Notes: generated by a model not told the origin, from the sequence alone. A stretch of 64,000 bases of DNA from an uncultured Clostridia bacterium (GCA_934167495.1 CAKPKP010000002.1:1-64000); one strand, 5' to 3'; counted from the stretch's first letter, positions 36,602-45,149 are shown. Made by a program: numbers and translations.

Positions 36602-36633
36602 CTTTTACTTTATATTTTCTTTACCATATTATG

Positions 36634-36662
36634 TTGACTTTCAAGTTTCATTATGCTATTAT
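36634..36662 (+). promoter_or_regulatory. Promoter of the VWA gene
   Basis: TTGACT (36634-36639) and TATTAT (36657-36662) are separated by 17 bp, 58 bp before the start codon. Confidence 0.65.
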
Positions 36663-36720
36663 TTATATATTGTAAAATTATTACAATTTATATTTTATAC
36701 AGCTATAGGAGGTAGCTTTT

Positions 36721-37461
36721 ATGTTATTATCTAATAACAATAGAACTAATAGCAACATCTCTAATTCTACAGCAAAGCCTTCTTCAGAAATTATACTTTC
36801 AAAAGCTGAGGAGGGGTTAAACAGTATTATTCTGCGGTTAAAGGAAGAAAAAGGTATTGATCTTTCCAAACATTTTGCAAAAACATTTGTAATTATGGAT
36901 CGTTCAGGTTCAATGGAAAAACTATATCTTAATGGTTCGGTTCAAACAGCTCTTACAAGGCTTTTACCTTTAGCATTGAGATTTAGTGGTAATAAAGAAC
37001 TTGAGGTATATCTTTCAAATGAAAATTGTACAAGATTGCCAATTAGTCTTAACTTAAGTAACTATCAAAATTATGTAAACGGTATCATTCTTAAGCGTGG
37101 ATTTCATCCATCAGGCGGAACTCGTTATTCACCTGCAATAGAGCGTACCATTACATGTTACAATGATAAGCCTACTTATCCTGCTTTTGGTATTTTTATT
37201 ACAGATGGAGATAACTTTGATCGTGTTCCTACAGACAAAGCAATTATAAAATCTTCTAAGTATAAGATTTTTTATCAGTTTGTTGGAATAGGCAATTCAA
37301 ATTTTAATTATCTCAAAAACCTTAATAAGCTTGACGGTCGCAGCGTAGATAATACTGATTTCGTAAAAATTTCTGATTTTTCTGAATTAAATGATAAGGA
37401 GTTGTACACTAAGCTTTTAGAGAAATACCCATATTGGCTGAAAGCAATGAAGATTAAATAA
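36721..37461 (+). CDS. VWA-domain protein, TerF C-terminal type
   Basis: The 246-residue soluble protein is mostly a von Willebrand A fold of the kind found at the C terminus of TerF. The MIDAS motif DRSGSM lies near residue 60, GGTRYSPAIE near 137 supplies the conserved Thr, and FITDGDN near 158 the Asp. Such proteins occur in tellurite-resistance/stress (Ter) loci, usually as metal-dependent scaffolds. No TerD-like gene is nearby. AGGAGG is 7 bp before the ATG. It uses more CGT, CGC and CGG arginine codons than the surrounding core genes, suggesting transfer. Repeat R5 follows. Confidence 0.82.
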   Translation: MLLSNNNRTNSNISNSTAKPSSEIILSKAEEGLNSIILRLKEEKGIDLSKHFAKTFVIMDRSGSMEKLYLNGSVQTALTRLLPLALRFSGNKELEVYLSNENCTRLPISLNLSNYQNYVNGIILKRGFHPSGGTRYSPAIERTITCYNDKPTYPAFGIFITDGDNFDRVPTDKAIIKSSKYKIFYQFVGIGNSNFNYLKNLNKLDGRSVDNTDFVKISDFSELNDKELYTKLLEKYPYWLKAMKIK

Positions 37462-37480
37462 TCTTTACGCAAAAACTATA

Positions 37481-37661
37481 TTTGCATAGCAAATTTCTAA
37501 ATCAAAAACACACTGAGCTCAGTGTGTTTTTGGTTTATATAATAGGAAAGTCATGCAACTTTCCTATTATATAAAATTACATTGCACAGAAAATTTATTT
37601 CACAAATTTTCGCACGAGAACAAATTTACTGAAAAAATCTTTGATTTTTTCAGATTTGTTC
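37481..37661 (-). repeat. Composite palindromic repeat, copy R5 (inverted, type C hairpin 1)
   Basis: It starts with TTTGCATAGCAAATTTCT (hairpin 2 half), then a perfect terminator palindrome at 37504-37531. Hairpin 3 follows (TATATAATAGGAAAGT with ACTTTCCTATTATATA), then a degenerate hairpin 2 (GAAAATTTATTTCACAAATTTTC). It ends with a third kind of hairpin 1, GAACAAATTTACTGAAAAAATC pairing with the reverse of GATTTTTTCAGATTTGTTC. The arrangement is mosaic and nearly symmetric about hairpin 3. Confidence 0.8.
37504..37531 (+). terminator. Perfect palindromic terminator inside repeat R5
   Basis: AAAAACACACTGAG is followed by its exact complement, making a 28-base perfect inverted repeat ending in five T residues. 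It would terminate the VWA gene 43 bp after its stop, and may also act leftward for the HAD gene. Confidence 0.85.
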
Positions 37662-37672
37662 ATTATATATAT

Positions 37673-38173
37673 TTATATAAGTGCAGAAGTTATATGAAAA
37701 GCATCTACTTTATCTTGTAACATATCTATAGATTTTCTTAAAATTTTATGATCATCATCTAATAAAATTACATGATTATATTCTTCTAGTTTTTCTTTCA
37801 TTTTAATTGGTTTTATTATATCTCGATTTTCTGAACTGTAGTTCCCACTTTCTTTTGTAAGGACAATCCAATTTTTTCTTGGAATAAACTCTACATATTT
37901 TTCAAGCCATCTATCTTTTTCCTCAGAAATTTTTTTAGTTTTTGATAATGATAAAATATACAAATCTATATTAGAAATTTCATTAATTTCTTTTAAAGTT
38001 TCAATTATAGGTGTTATTGGTTCTACATTGCTATAATTATCTTCCATTTTCTTTATAACACTTTCATCTGAATATACTGCATATTCATTAATTGTTCCAT
38101 CCATGTCTATAAACATTGCTACTTTTTCATTTTTCTCACATATATTTTTTATTTTTCCTATAAATTTTTTCAT
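37673..38173 (-). CDS. HAD-superfamily hydrolase (5'-nucleotidase-like)
   Basis: The 166-residue cytoplasmic protein has HAD motif I FIDMDGTINEY near 22 (nucleophile and acid Asp), motif II-like ILSLSK near 74 and motif IV VILLDDDHK near 137. The cap is small, as in the 5'(3')-deoxyribonucleotidase (NT5C) group and related phosphatases. The substrate is unknown. It lies between repeat copies R5 and R6 and is transcribed toward R5. Confidence 0.75.
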   Translation of the reverse strand: MKKFIGKIKNICEKNEKVAMFIDMDGTINEYAVYSDESVIKKMEDNYSNVEPITPIIETLKEINEISNIDLYILSLSKTKKISEEKDRWLEKYVEFIPRKNWIVLTKESGNYSSENRDIIKPIKMKEKLEEYNHVILLDDDHKILRKSIDMLQDKVDAFHITSALI

Positions 38174-38237
38174 ATTTCACTCTTTCTAATAATTATTTTT
38201 AAAATTACAAAGCTTTTATTAAACGTTATATATTATT

Positions 38238-38392
38238 ATAGAACAATAGTGGGCTGATTAAATTTTTCCATATTTTAAATTGTAAAGTTCAGCTCACGTT
38301 TAATTGTTCGTGTGCGAAATTTGCATATAGCAAATTTCTGTACAAAGTATTTATTTAATAGGAATTTCAAAGAAATTTCCTATTAAATAAAT
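38238..38392 (+). repeat. Composite palindromic repeat, copy R6 (type A hairpin 1)
   Basis: Hairpin 1 pairs GAACAATAGTGGGCTGA with TTCAGCTCAC and GTTTAATTGTTC. Hairpin 2 pairs GAAATTTGC with GCAAATTTC around ATATA, with flanking GTGC/GTAC. Hairpin 3 pairs TTTATTTAATAGGAAT with ATTTCCTATTAAATAAA. It is in opposite orientation to copy R7 on the other side of the kinase pseudogene. Confidence 0.9.
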
Positions 38393-38422
38393 TAGCACAA
38401 GAAATAATCTTTTCTTGTGCTA
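38393..38422 (-). terminator. Terminator after the kinase pseudogene
   Basis: TAGCACAAGAAA pairs perfectly with TTTCTTGTGCTA. It lies between the end of repeat R6 and the end of the kinase pseudogene. Confidence 0.75.
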
Positions 38423-38431
38423 TTAATTCAT

Positions 38432-39005
38432 TCACGGTAAATTTTTCAAAATAATATTCAAAACAGTTTTACAAACTTCGTAAAGCTCAATATTATCTGT
38501 CATAATGAGATGCTTATTTACTATAATTGTTTCAAAAAATTTCAAATAAGCTTCATTATAATTCTGTATTTACCAGTCTGCCTTCGCCTCCTCTACGTTT
38601 AACCGATTCTTCTGGTGTTACCATGAGAGCAATAAATAAATTTGGTTTCAGATGTTGCAAAAACATTTTTTTGAATTCATCGTATTTTGCTTTTGTACAC
38701 AGTCCATCATTTAAAAATTTCTGACCATAAAACTCACTATCAATAATCCCCCTATCTATTAACACAATATCTGCTTTTGAGTAAAGAGCGCTTATTAACC
38801 CTGATTGAGTAATAAAGTGCATCCACATATTCGCATCAAATGTGCCTTTAGGTATTTCTGATGGTAAGGATTCTGCTGATTCTTTTAATATTATTGTTTT
38901 ATAGTCGTTCTTCCGTAACATATCAGCTACAGCATTAATCGTAGTAGTCTTACCTGCTTCTGGTGTCCCTGAAAATTCTACCATAAAAGGCCTTGACATC
39001 AACAT
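38432..39005 (-). pseudogene. P-loop kinase-like protein, frameshifted near its C terminus
   Basis: The first 149 codons encode a nucleotide-kinase-like P-loop protein: EFSGTPEAGKTTT near 9 (Walker A), LIDRGIIDSEFYG near 84 (Walker B/DR pair) and TPEESVKRRGGEGR near 130. The frame then stops at 38556. In another frame of the same strand the sequence continues from about 38562 to 38434 with NYNEAYLKFFETI, matching the C-terminal segment of the paralogue at 46341. So a +1 shift (or 2-base loss) near 38560 breaks the gene. It has AGGAG before the ATG. It is bracketed by inverted repeat copies R6 and R7. The substrate is unknown. Confidence 0.75.
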
Positions 39006-39090
39006 AATTATGCACTCCTATCAAATTTAATAAAGCCAAGTTTTTCATCATTATACTACATCAATTTACGTTTTTCAATAATTATTTTTT

Positions 39091-39245
39091 TCTCTAATGG
39101 GAAATTTCTCTGAATTTCCCTATTAGAGAACATTACATTGTACAGAAATTTGCTATATGCAAATTTCGCACACAAACAATTAAACGTGAGTTGAACGTTA
39201 CAACTTAAAATGTAGAAAAATTTAATCAGCCCACTAATGTTCTAT
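39091..39245 (-). repeat. Composite palindromic repeat, copy R7 (type A, inverted relative to R6)
   Basis: Read on the minus strand it begins GAACATTAGTGGGCTGATT, continues with GTTGCAACGTTCAACTCACG-type hairpin 1 sequence (locally diverged), then the hairpin 2 pair GAAATTTGC/GCAAATTTC and hairpin 3 (TAATAGGGAAATTC with AATTTCCCATTA). The hairpin 3 arms differ from other copies yet still pair. Confidence 0.88.
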
Positions 39246-39257
39246 TATGTATGCAGA

Positions 39258-39286
39258 AATGAGGCTCCTATAATAGAAGCCCCATT
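39258..39286 (-). terminator. Terminator after the metallo-beta-lactamase gene
   Basis: On the minus strand ATGGGGCTTCTA pairs with TAGGAGCCTCAT, allowing G-U pairs, followed by TTTCTG. It lies 13 bp after the stop codon. Confidence 0.6.
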
Positions 39287-39298
39287 TTGGTTAGTGAA

Positions 39299-40717
39299 TT
39301 ATTCAAATTTTGTTGACATGTTCTTTATCAGTCCATATGGATTTACTCTGAAGAGATATCCACATCCTAAAATTCCAACTCCTTTTGGCTTTACTTCATT
39401 AACGATTCTTTCTGCAAAAATTTCCTTTGCATTAAATTCGCCATGATTTACCAATACAAGTTTAAGAAAATTAAATTTCTTCAAGAATTCTAGCATTTCA
39501 TCTGCTTTAGCATGTGCGGAATATTCTGTTGTATACTCAACTTGAGCTCTCTTTTTTACAATCATACCTCCTACCTGTACGTTCTCGTTTATTAAAGCTT
39601 CTTTTAGTCTTGCCCCCAATGTTCCCTCACTAGTATATCCTGTGAAATGTATTAAAGAATTGCTTCTTGCAATATACTCAGGAATATATATTTGTGCTGG
39701 TCCATAAGAACCCATGCCAGAAGTTGTAAGGATTATCTTTACATTTTTATCTTCTAGCACTTCACTTCTGTTTCCCTTATCAACCCATGTGAGGTTTTCA
39801 GGAATAAAGTTTCGCATTTCTTCTTTGATGTCAAGTCCATCATTTAAATACAAAAAAGTATATTTAATAGCAAGTCTGCCATCAAAGAAGATAGGTATGT
39901 TTTTGTCAAGGCTTCCTTCGTCCTGCATACATTTCAGTTCATACAATATTTCTTGAGATCTACCTAATGAAAACACTGGTGCTACAACTGTTCCTCCATC
40001 TTTAACGCATTTTTCAACATTAGCTTTGAAACACTTCGTAATTTCAGTAGAATTCATATCTCCATAAGTAGATTCCTGAATTACTGTTATTGGAAGATTT
40101 AAAACCCAATCTGGTAATTGCTGAACATCGAAAAACATATTTTTGTTGTTATAGTCACCAGAGAAAAAGAGGTTAATGTCTTCACACTCAGGATAACTGA
40201 TTTGAACCAAAATAGATGCAGCTCCCATAAGATGTCCATTATTAAAGAATGTCACTTTAACGTTTTTTGAATCAATTTCAAAAGTATTATTGTACTCATA
40301 TGATTCAATAAGGCTTATCGTCCTCTCAACATCCATATCATCGTACAAACTAGGTAAATTTGCTCTTTTATATACGTCCCTAAGTACTCTGCAACTATCT
40401 TGAAGTGCCAGTGGAAGAAGCTTTGCCGTTGTAGAAGTTGTGTAAATTTTATTGTGATATCCTTTCTTTATCATATATGGCAATCTGCCAGTATGATCTA
40501 CATGATTATGTGTAACCATACAAAAATCAATACCGTCAGCCTCAAATGGTAAATATTCATTGTTCTTACTGTAATCTCTTTCTTGAAAAAGGCCACAATC
40601 AACAACAAATTTTACTGTCGTATTATCTGGCCGTTTTACAACAACCAAGATACATGAGCCTGTTACTTCTGGATGAATAGCCATAATGTCTGCATAGAAC
40701 CGATTCTTTTCGCCCAT
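39299..40717 (-). CDS. MBL-fold hydrolase with beta-CASP domain (RNase/CPSF-like)
   Basis: The 472-residue protein has the metallo-beta-lactamase metal motif THNHVDHTG near 69 (HxHxDH), later SGDYNN near 187, and beta-CASP features: VAPVFSLGRSQEIL near 245, ILTTSGMGSYGPA near 330 and YSAHAKADEMLEF near 405. This points to a nucleic-acid-processing enzyme of the YSH1/RNase J-like group; the second His of the usual HTHxDH is kept while the first is Asn-flanked. The start at 40717 is chosen for GGAGG 8 bp upstream. It has a strong promoter with an elaborate operator region. It is adjacent to the bracketed kinase pseudogene. Confidence 0.85.
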   Translation of the reverse strand: MGEKNRFYADIMAIHPEVTGSCILVVVKRPDNTTVKFVVDCGLFQERDYSKNNEYLPFEADGIDFCMVTHNHVDHTGRLPYMIKKGYHNKIYTTSTTAKLLPLALQDSCRVLRDVYKRANLPSLYDDMDVERTISLIESYEYNNTFEIDSKNVKVTFFNNGHLMGAASILVQISYPECEDINLFFSGDYNNKNMFFDVQQLPDWVLNLPITVIQESTYGDMNSTEITKCFKANVEKCVKDGGTVVAPVFSLGRSQEILYELKCMQDEGSLDKNIPIFFDGRLAIKYTFLYLNDGLDIKEEMRNFIPENLTWVDKGNRSEVLEDKNVKIILTTSGMGSYGPAQIYIPEYIARSNSLIHFTGYTSEGTLGARLKEALINENVQVGGMIVKKRAQVEYTTEYSAHAKADEMLEFLKKFNFLKLVLVNHGEFNAKEIFAERIVNEVKPKGVGILGCGYLFRVNPYGLIKNMSTKFE

Positions 40718-40756
40718 AAATAATTCCTCCAAATCTTTTCAGGTTATTTAACTTGA

Positions 40757-40861
40757 AAATGTTTACTAACATTTTTCAAATTAATTTTACAGTATTTATA
40801 GACTTTCGTCAACATATTTGTTACATTTATGTAATAAAATAGAAATGCATTTGTTACATTT
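40757..40861 (-). promoter_or_regulatory. Promoter and operator-like repeats of the MBL gene
   Basis: On the minus strand TTGACG (40807-40812) and TAAAAT (40784-40789) are 17 bp apart. Just downstream is an 8-4-8 inverted repeat, AAAATGTT/AACATTTT (40757-40776). Upstream are two perfect 13-base direct repeats (ATTTGTTACATTT on the plus strand, 40816-40828 and 40849-40861), 33 bp apart. The first overlaps the palindrome TTACATTTATGTAA (40821-40834). This suggests a repressor site and an activator site. Confidence 0.65.
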
Positions 40862-40882
40862 CTACTCTTCACAATTTTAAAT

Positions 40883-42547
40883 TTAATCTTTAACATTTCT
40901 TTTTAAAAAGTAATAACATAAAATTATCATTATAATTGAACCAAAAATCAAAGCTCCCCAATTCTCCATAAGGCATTGAAAATTATTAATAATATAACTT
41001 TTTTCCGGTAATGGCAGTGAAAACTTCATTCCATCAAATTGTCCTCCAACAATTATTTCTTCTGATGGTGATAATTCTGTTAAATGTGTTGATATACTTA
41101 ACGCATTCGTTCCCCAATATCCAATTATAAATTTTGCTATTACTAACAATTTATCATTTAACTGATACAAAACTCCTGAAAATAATAAATGTGGTATTAA
41201 TAAATACGGAGCAAGTGACATAACTCTATTTTGATTTTTAAATAAAGTTGAGACCATTAATCCCATGCAAGATGAAGCAATTGTTATTAAAAATACTGAT
41301 ATTATTATTTCTACAATTGGATATGTAAAAATAGATTCTGTTGGAAACTTTTCAACTAGTGAATATGTGAGTACTAACGTTATACTTTGAATTAAACAAA
41401 TAATTCCAATTACAACTAATTTTGAAAATATGTAACTTATTAAAGATACATTATTTCTGGTTTCACATTTTACTATATTTAATTCTTTACATATCTCTCT
41501 TAAAGAATTAAATATTCCCATCCATATTCCAGAACATACAAATGCAAATAATATCTCTTGTGTATTCCAAAATAACGTATATAAACCTTCTCTTGTTACT
41601 GACTTAATTGCTAATGCAAAAATCGGTGCTTGCATAAACAATAATATTAAATTTTTCTTATCACTTAACAATAGTTTTATATATCGCATAGTTAGAATTC
41701 TAAATTGATATATTTTATCTTTTTTTACTGTTTTAATTTTTATTTTTTTATTTTCTGTATCTACTACAACATTATTAATTTTGGCAAATTTTTCTTGCCA
41801 TTTATCTGTTTCTTTTTGAACTTTTCCATATATGTTTATATAATCATTATCGTCAAAAAATTCTTTAACTTCACTTGGTGTACCAGAGAAACATAATTTT
41901 CCACCTTTTCCTATTACAATTACTTGATCACACATATCTAAAAAAGACAATGAATGAGAAACAAACATTATAGTTTTATTTTTAGTAGTAAGAAGTTTTA
42001 ATGTTTCTATTAACTTTTTTTCAGTATAAGGATCTAATCCTGTATTAGGTTCATCTAAGAAAAAATATTCTGGATTGCTTAAAAGCTCTGCTGCCATATT
42101 AGCTCTCTTTTTTTCTCCACCACTAAGTGTTTTTATTATTTGATTAGAACATTCTTCTAAGTTCAAATCTTCTAAAACTTCATCTATCCTTTTATATATT
42201 TCATCATTCTTTGTTTTTTTAGATAATCTAAGTTTTGCATAATAAAAAAGCATTTCTTTTAATTTTAAATCTTCATGTACTATATTTTCTTGTGGCACAT
42301 ATCCAAATGCTGGAATTTCTTCTTGAAGTTTACCTTGCTGAGAAAAGTACGATACAGCCCCATTCTCAAACTGTTCTTTTTGGCAAATAGATTTTAAAAA
42401 TGTAGTTTTTCCAGAGCCTGAAGGTCCTATAATAGCAACAAGCGTATTTCTTTTTATTTCTAATGAAATGTTATCTAATAATATTTTCTTATTTATTTCT
42501 TTTGAAAGATTTGTTACTCTAAAAGCTACTTTATTGTTTAAATCCAT
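40883..42547 (-). CDS. ABCG-type half transporter (ATPase fused to ABC-2 membrane domain)
   Basis: The 554-residue protein has an N-terminal ATPase with Walker A GPSGSGKTT near 37, signature LSGGEKKRANMA near 142, Walker B FFLDEPNTGLD near 164 and the His-loop VSHS near 197. The C-terminal ABC-2 membrane domain has about six TM helices (about 300-550). This ATPase-TM order is the eukaryotic-like ABCG layout, also found in bacteria for drug or lipid export. It probably works as a homodimer. The substrate is unknown. AAGGAG precedes the ATG, and it is monocistronic. Confidence 0.88.
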   Translation of the reverse strand: MDLNNKVAFRVTNLSKEINKKILLDNISLEIKRNTLVAIIGPSGSGKTTFLKSICQKEQFENGAVSYFSQQGKLQEEIPAFGYVPQENIVHEDLKLKEMLFYYAKLRLSKKTKNDEIYKRIDEVLEDLNLEECSNQIIKTLSGGEKKRANMAAELLSNPEYFFLDEPNTGLDPYTEKKLIETLKLLTTKNKTIMFVSHSLSFLDMCDQVIVIGKGGKLCFSGTPSEVKEFFDDNDYINIYGKVQKETDKWQEKFAKINNVVVDTENKKIKIKTVKKDKIYQFRILTMRYIKLLLSDKKNLILLFMQAPIFALAIKSVTREGLYTLFWNTQEILFAFVCSGIWMGIFNSLREICKELNIVKCETRNNVSLISYIFSKLVVIGIICLIQSITLVLTYSLVEKFPTESIFTYPIVEIIISVFLITIASSCMGLMVSTLFKNQNRVMSLAPYLLIPHLLFSGVLYQLNDKLLVIAKFIIGYWGTNALSISTHLTELSPSEEIIVGGQFDGMKFSLPLPEKSYIINNFQCLMENWGALIFGSIIMIILCYYFLKRNVKD

Positions 42548-42620
42548 TTTTTTACTCCTTATAAAAATTTAGTCTGTAAACAAAATGTGCATTTCTACAA
42601 TTCTTTACTTACTGTTTTTC

Positions 42621-43151
42621 TTAGTTTAATATTTTCTCTTTAGGAATAGTAAATTTACTCATATTATTTTTTTCTATTTCTAATAACTTTATTTTATTTT
42701 TAATTCCTCCGCCATATCCAGTAAGTGAGCCGTTGGTTCCAACAACTCTATGACATGGTACAACAATACATATTGGATTCCATCCAACCGCTCCTCCAAC
42801 AGCCTGCGCAGACATTTTTTCAATTCCTTTTGACATTGCTATTTCTTTAGCTATATCATTGTATGTACAAGTTTCACCATAAGGAATTTTATTCATAAGG
42901 TCAATAACTTGCTTTCTAAATGGAGTTAAATTTTCTATTTGGTATTCTGGTATAAAATCTGGATTTTTCCCACTAAAATATATATCAAGCCATTTACTTG
43001 TTTTATCAAATATAGGCAAATCTTTTTCTTCAAAATCATATTGATGCTTACTAGCATCTCTTGAGCCTTCAAACCAAAGTCCTGTTAAATATTTTCCGTC
43101 ACTTCTCATATAAATTTTAGATATTGGTGAATTATACGACTTTATATACAT
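42621..43151 (-). CDS. ogt: Methylated-DNA-protein-cysteine methyltransferase
   Basis: This suicide enzyme moves an alkyl group from O6-methylguanine to its own Cys. It has 176 residues: an N-terminal RNase-H-like part and a C-terminal domain with IPYGETCTYNDIA near 90, the active-site IVVPCHRVVG near 130 and TGYGGGIKNKIKLL near 145. The start at 43151 gives better spacing (9 bp) from AAGGA than the ATG 9 bp upstream. It lies just before a Dabb protein gene, with an 18-21 bp gap. Confidence 0.94.
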   Translation of the reverse strand: MYIKSYNSPISKIYMRSDGKYLTGLWFEGSRDASKHQYDFEEKDLPIFDKTSKWLDIYFSGKNPDFIPEYQIENLTPFRKQVIDLMNKIPYGETCTYNDIAKEIAMSKGIEKMSAQAVGGAVGWNPICIVVPCHRVVGTNGSLTGYGGGIKNKIKLLEIEKNNMSKFTIPKEKILN

Positions 43152-43171
43152 TATTTTCATTTCCTTTTTAT

Positions 43172-43456
43172 TTAAAATTCATAATCTATTGCTTGGCGCT
43201 CTACTCTTATTTCTTTACATAATGCTGATACTTTAACATGTTCAGGGTTATTTTTATATTTTTCTAAATCTTCCATAGTTTCAAATTCAGAAATTAGTAT
43301 TGCATCATATTCATTTTTTGGATTAATATTTATACCTGTTTCCATATTTTTTATCTCTGGAATTATTTGTTTTAAATCGTTTAATCCTTTTAAAAATTTC
43401 TTCATATTTTCTTCTTCGTTTTCTTTAAACTTCCACATCACAACATGCTTTATCAT
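43172..43456 (-). CDS. Dabb family (stress-responsive A/B barrel) protein
   Basis: The 94-residue protein fits the dimeric alpha/beta barrel: the start MIKHVVMWKFKEN is diagnostic, with INPKNEYDAILISEF near 45 and NNPEHVKVS near 69. The family's biochemical function is mostly unknown; some members act on small aromatic or polyketide compounds. AAAAGGAG precedes the ATG. It is probably co-transcribed with ogt. Confidence 0.88.
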   Translation of the reverse strand: MIKHVVMWKFKENEEENMKKFLKGLNDLKQIIPEIKNMETGININPKNEYDAILISEFETMEDLEKYKNNPEHVKVSALCKEIRVERQAIDYEF

Positions 43457-43498
43457 ATTAATATCACTCCTTTTCTCTTACTATATATATATTATATA

Positions 43499-44398
43499 TC
43501 ACAACTTTAAGTAATTATCAATAAAGTCCTGAATTATAAATACTTTATCCAGTGTATTTTGTTTAACAGCATTTTCTATTATATTAACAATACCACTTAA
43601 GTTCTTTTCGATGTATTCTTGTAACTCTTTCTTTTCTTCTATTAGTTCTTTGCATATCTTTCTATACGCATCTTTAATTATTTGTTCTATCTCTATTTTG
43701 TTTTTTCCTTTGAATAATTTGTAAATTTCATTTAGTTCTTTTGAATTAATTCCTAAATCATATATATTTTTCTTTACTAACTTACATGCAATTACTTCTA
43801 AAAATACGATTTCAAAAATATTTATAATTAAATCTTTATATTCACTTGAATAACTATATAATAAGATTTCTATTTTTTCATTTGAAAATATATTACAAAA
43901 TTCATTTTCTAAATAAATAGAATTTATATATTCTTTTATAAATTCTATTCCTTCAATCTTTCCGATTAAATTATTATATAAAGGATAATCAGCTGTAATC
44001 TTCATATCTTGTGCATTAAAATCTGGATTGTATATCTTTAAAAATCCTTGTATTCCACCAATTATTGTATCGTTATAGTAAGCTGCTTTTACTCCTTTTT
44101 CTTTTATTTCTTTTAAAGCTTCGTCTGGGTTCTTAAACGTTTTTAAATATAAACCAATTGTGTAGTAATTTGATAAATTTATCTCTTCTACTATTTCTTT
44201 TCTAATTGAACTACTATTTAGTCCATTATATTTATATAATTTCTCATCTAACAAATAGATAATTTCGATTTGCATGTTAACCATATCATCGTCTGTAATC
44301 ATCTGATTAATATATGCTTCTTCTATTAATGTCTTAAAATAATTTTTCTCATCTAAATTTTCTCTTTTTATTTTGCTTACTTCCTCAAGACTATTCAA
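43499..44398 (-). CDS. DUF6179-like protein
   Basis: The roughly 299-residue helical, soluble protein resembles the Clostridia family DUF6179, which typically lies directly downstream of a DUF6323 gene. That is the case here: the upstream gene is the broken DUF6323 gene at 44391. The start is taken as a TTG at 44398 with AAGGTG 5 bp upstream, giving an 8-bp overlap; a GTG at 44407 is possible. The function is unknown. With its usual partner split, the pair may no longer work. Confidence 0.6.
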   Translation of the reverse strand: MNSLEEVSKIKRENLDEKNYFKTLIEEAYINQMITDDDMVNMQIEIIYLLDEKLYKYNGLNSSSIRKEIVEEINLSNYYTIGLYLKTFKNPDEALKEIKEKGVKAAYYNDTIIGGIQGFLKIYNPDFNAQDMKITADYPLYNNLIGKIEGIEFIKEYINSIYLENEFCNIFSNEKIEILLYSYSSEYKDLIINIFEIVFLEVIACKLVKKNIYDLGINSKELNEIYKLFKGKNKIEIEQIIKDAYRKICKELIEEKKELQEYIEKNLSGIVNIIENAVKQNTLDKVFIIQDFIDNYLKL

Positions 44399-45001
44399 AC
44401 CATTCACCTTCTTTTATATCTGATATTGATTTTCCATTTATTAAGTTTTCCCTCATTTTATACATTATTGTTCCTGACAAATATTCTGTATCTCCTTTAC
44501 ATACACCATCAAAAGATTTCTTCATAAATTCTATTAATTCATCATCTGTAACTAAATCCATAGTTTCATTTTTATATTCATAAAACATTTCAATTAGCTC
44601 ATATAAAGTTCTCTCATAATTTTCTTTATTTATATATGGTGAATTGCAAAATTCTTTTATTATTTTTTCTATGACTCCTCCTCTAAATTCGATTCTTCCT
44701 GTATCTATTAAAATTTCTTTTCTTTTTTCTAATAAATTAAATATTTGTCTATCACTTAATGTTAGACCATATTTACTTGTAAGCTCATTACACTTTTTAT
44801 CTAATAGGAATTTTCTCTGAAATTCCTATTAGATAAATACTTTGTACAGAAATTTGCTATATGCAAATTTCGCACACGAACAATTAAACGTGAGCTGAAC
44901 TCTACAATTTAAAGTATAGAAAAGTTTAATCAGCTCACTATTGTTCTATTTGCAATTTCAATCTTTTTTCTTTCATTAACAATATCCAAATAATCTTCCA
45001 T
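44391..45001 (-). pseudogene. DUF6323-like gene split by composite repeat R8
   Basis: The gene starts at ATG 45001 with an AAGGGTGG ribosome site and encodes MEDYLDIVNERKKIEIANR, then runs into the repeat and stops at once (TIVS*). Beyond the repeat, from about 44795, the same strand is open for about 130 codons in a DUF6323-like frame: KCNELTSKYGLTLSDRQ, then TGRIEFRGGVIEK, and a C terminus ending DIKEGEWFE. Joining the two parts across the repeat gives a protein of the normal family length. The insertion is therefore recent enough that no other disabling change is seen. Confidence 0.8.
44796..44948 (-). repeat. Composite palindromic repeat, copy R8, inserted in a gene
   Basis: Read on the minus strand: GAACAATAGTGAGCTGATT (hairpin 1, type A), the partner TTCAGCTCACGTTTAATTG, hairpin 2 GAAATTTGC/GCAAATTTC, and hairpin 3 TTTATCTAATAGGAATTT with its near-perfect complement. 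It interrupts the DUF6323-like frame. This copy best defines the element's ends: close to TAGAACA on one side and GATAAA on the other. An obvious target duplication longer than 2-3 bases is not seen. Confidence 0.92.
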
Positions 45002-45149
45002 TTTTACCACCCTTATTCTATATAGCATGCTTACTTTAAAAATAACAGTCTTGAAATATTGGCCATTTTGTGCTATGGTAATTATAGAAAAGAACAAATC
45101 GGAAAGCTAGTAAATTTGTAGTATATTTTTTAAAACTCCAATTATATTA

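Noticed and set aside
38238..39245. CRISPR array
   Set aside because: The repeats are about 150 bp, face opposite ways, are not evenly spaced and have no nearby cas genes.
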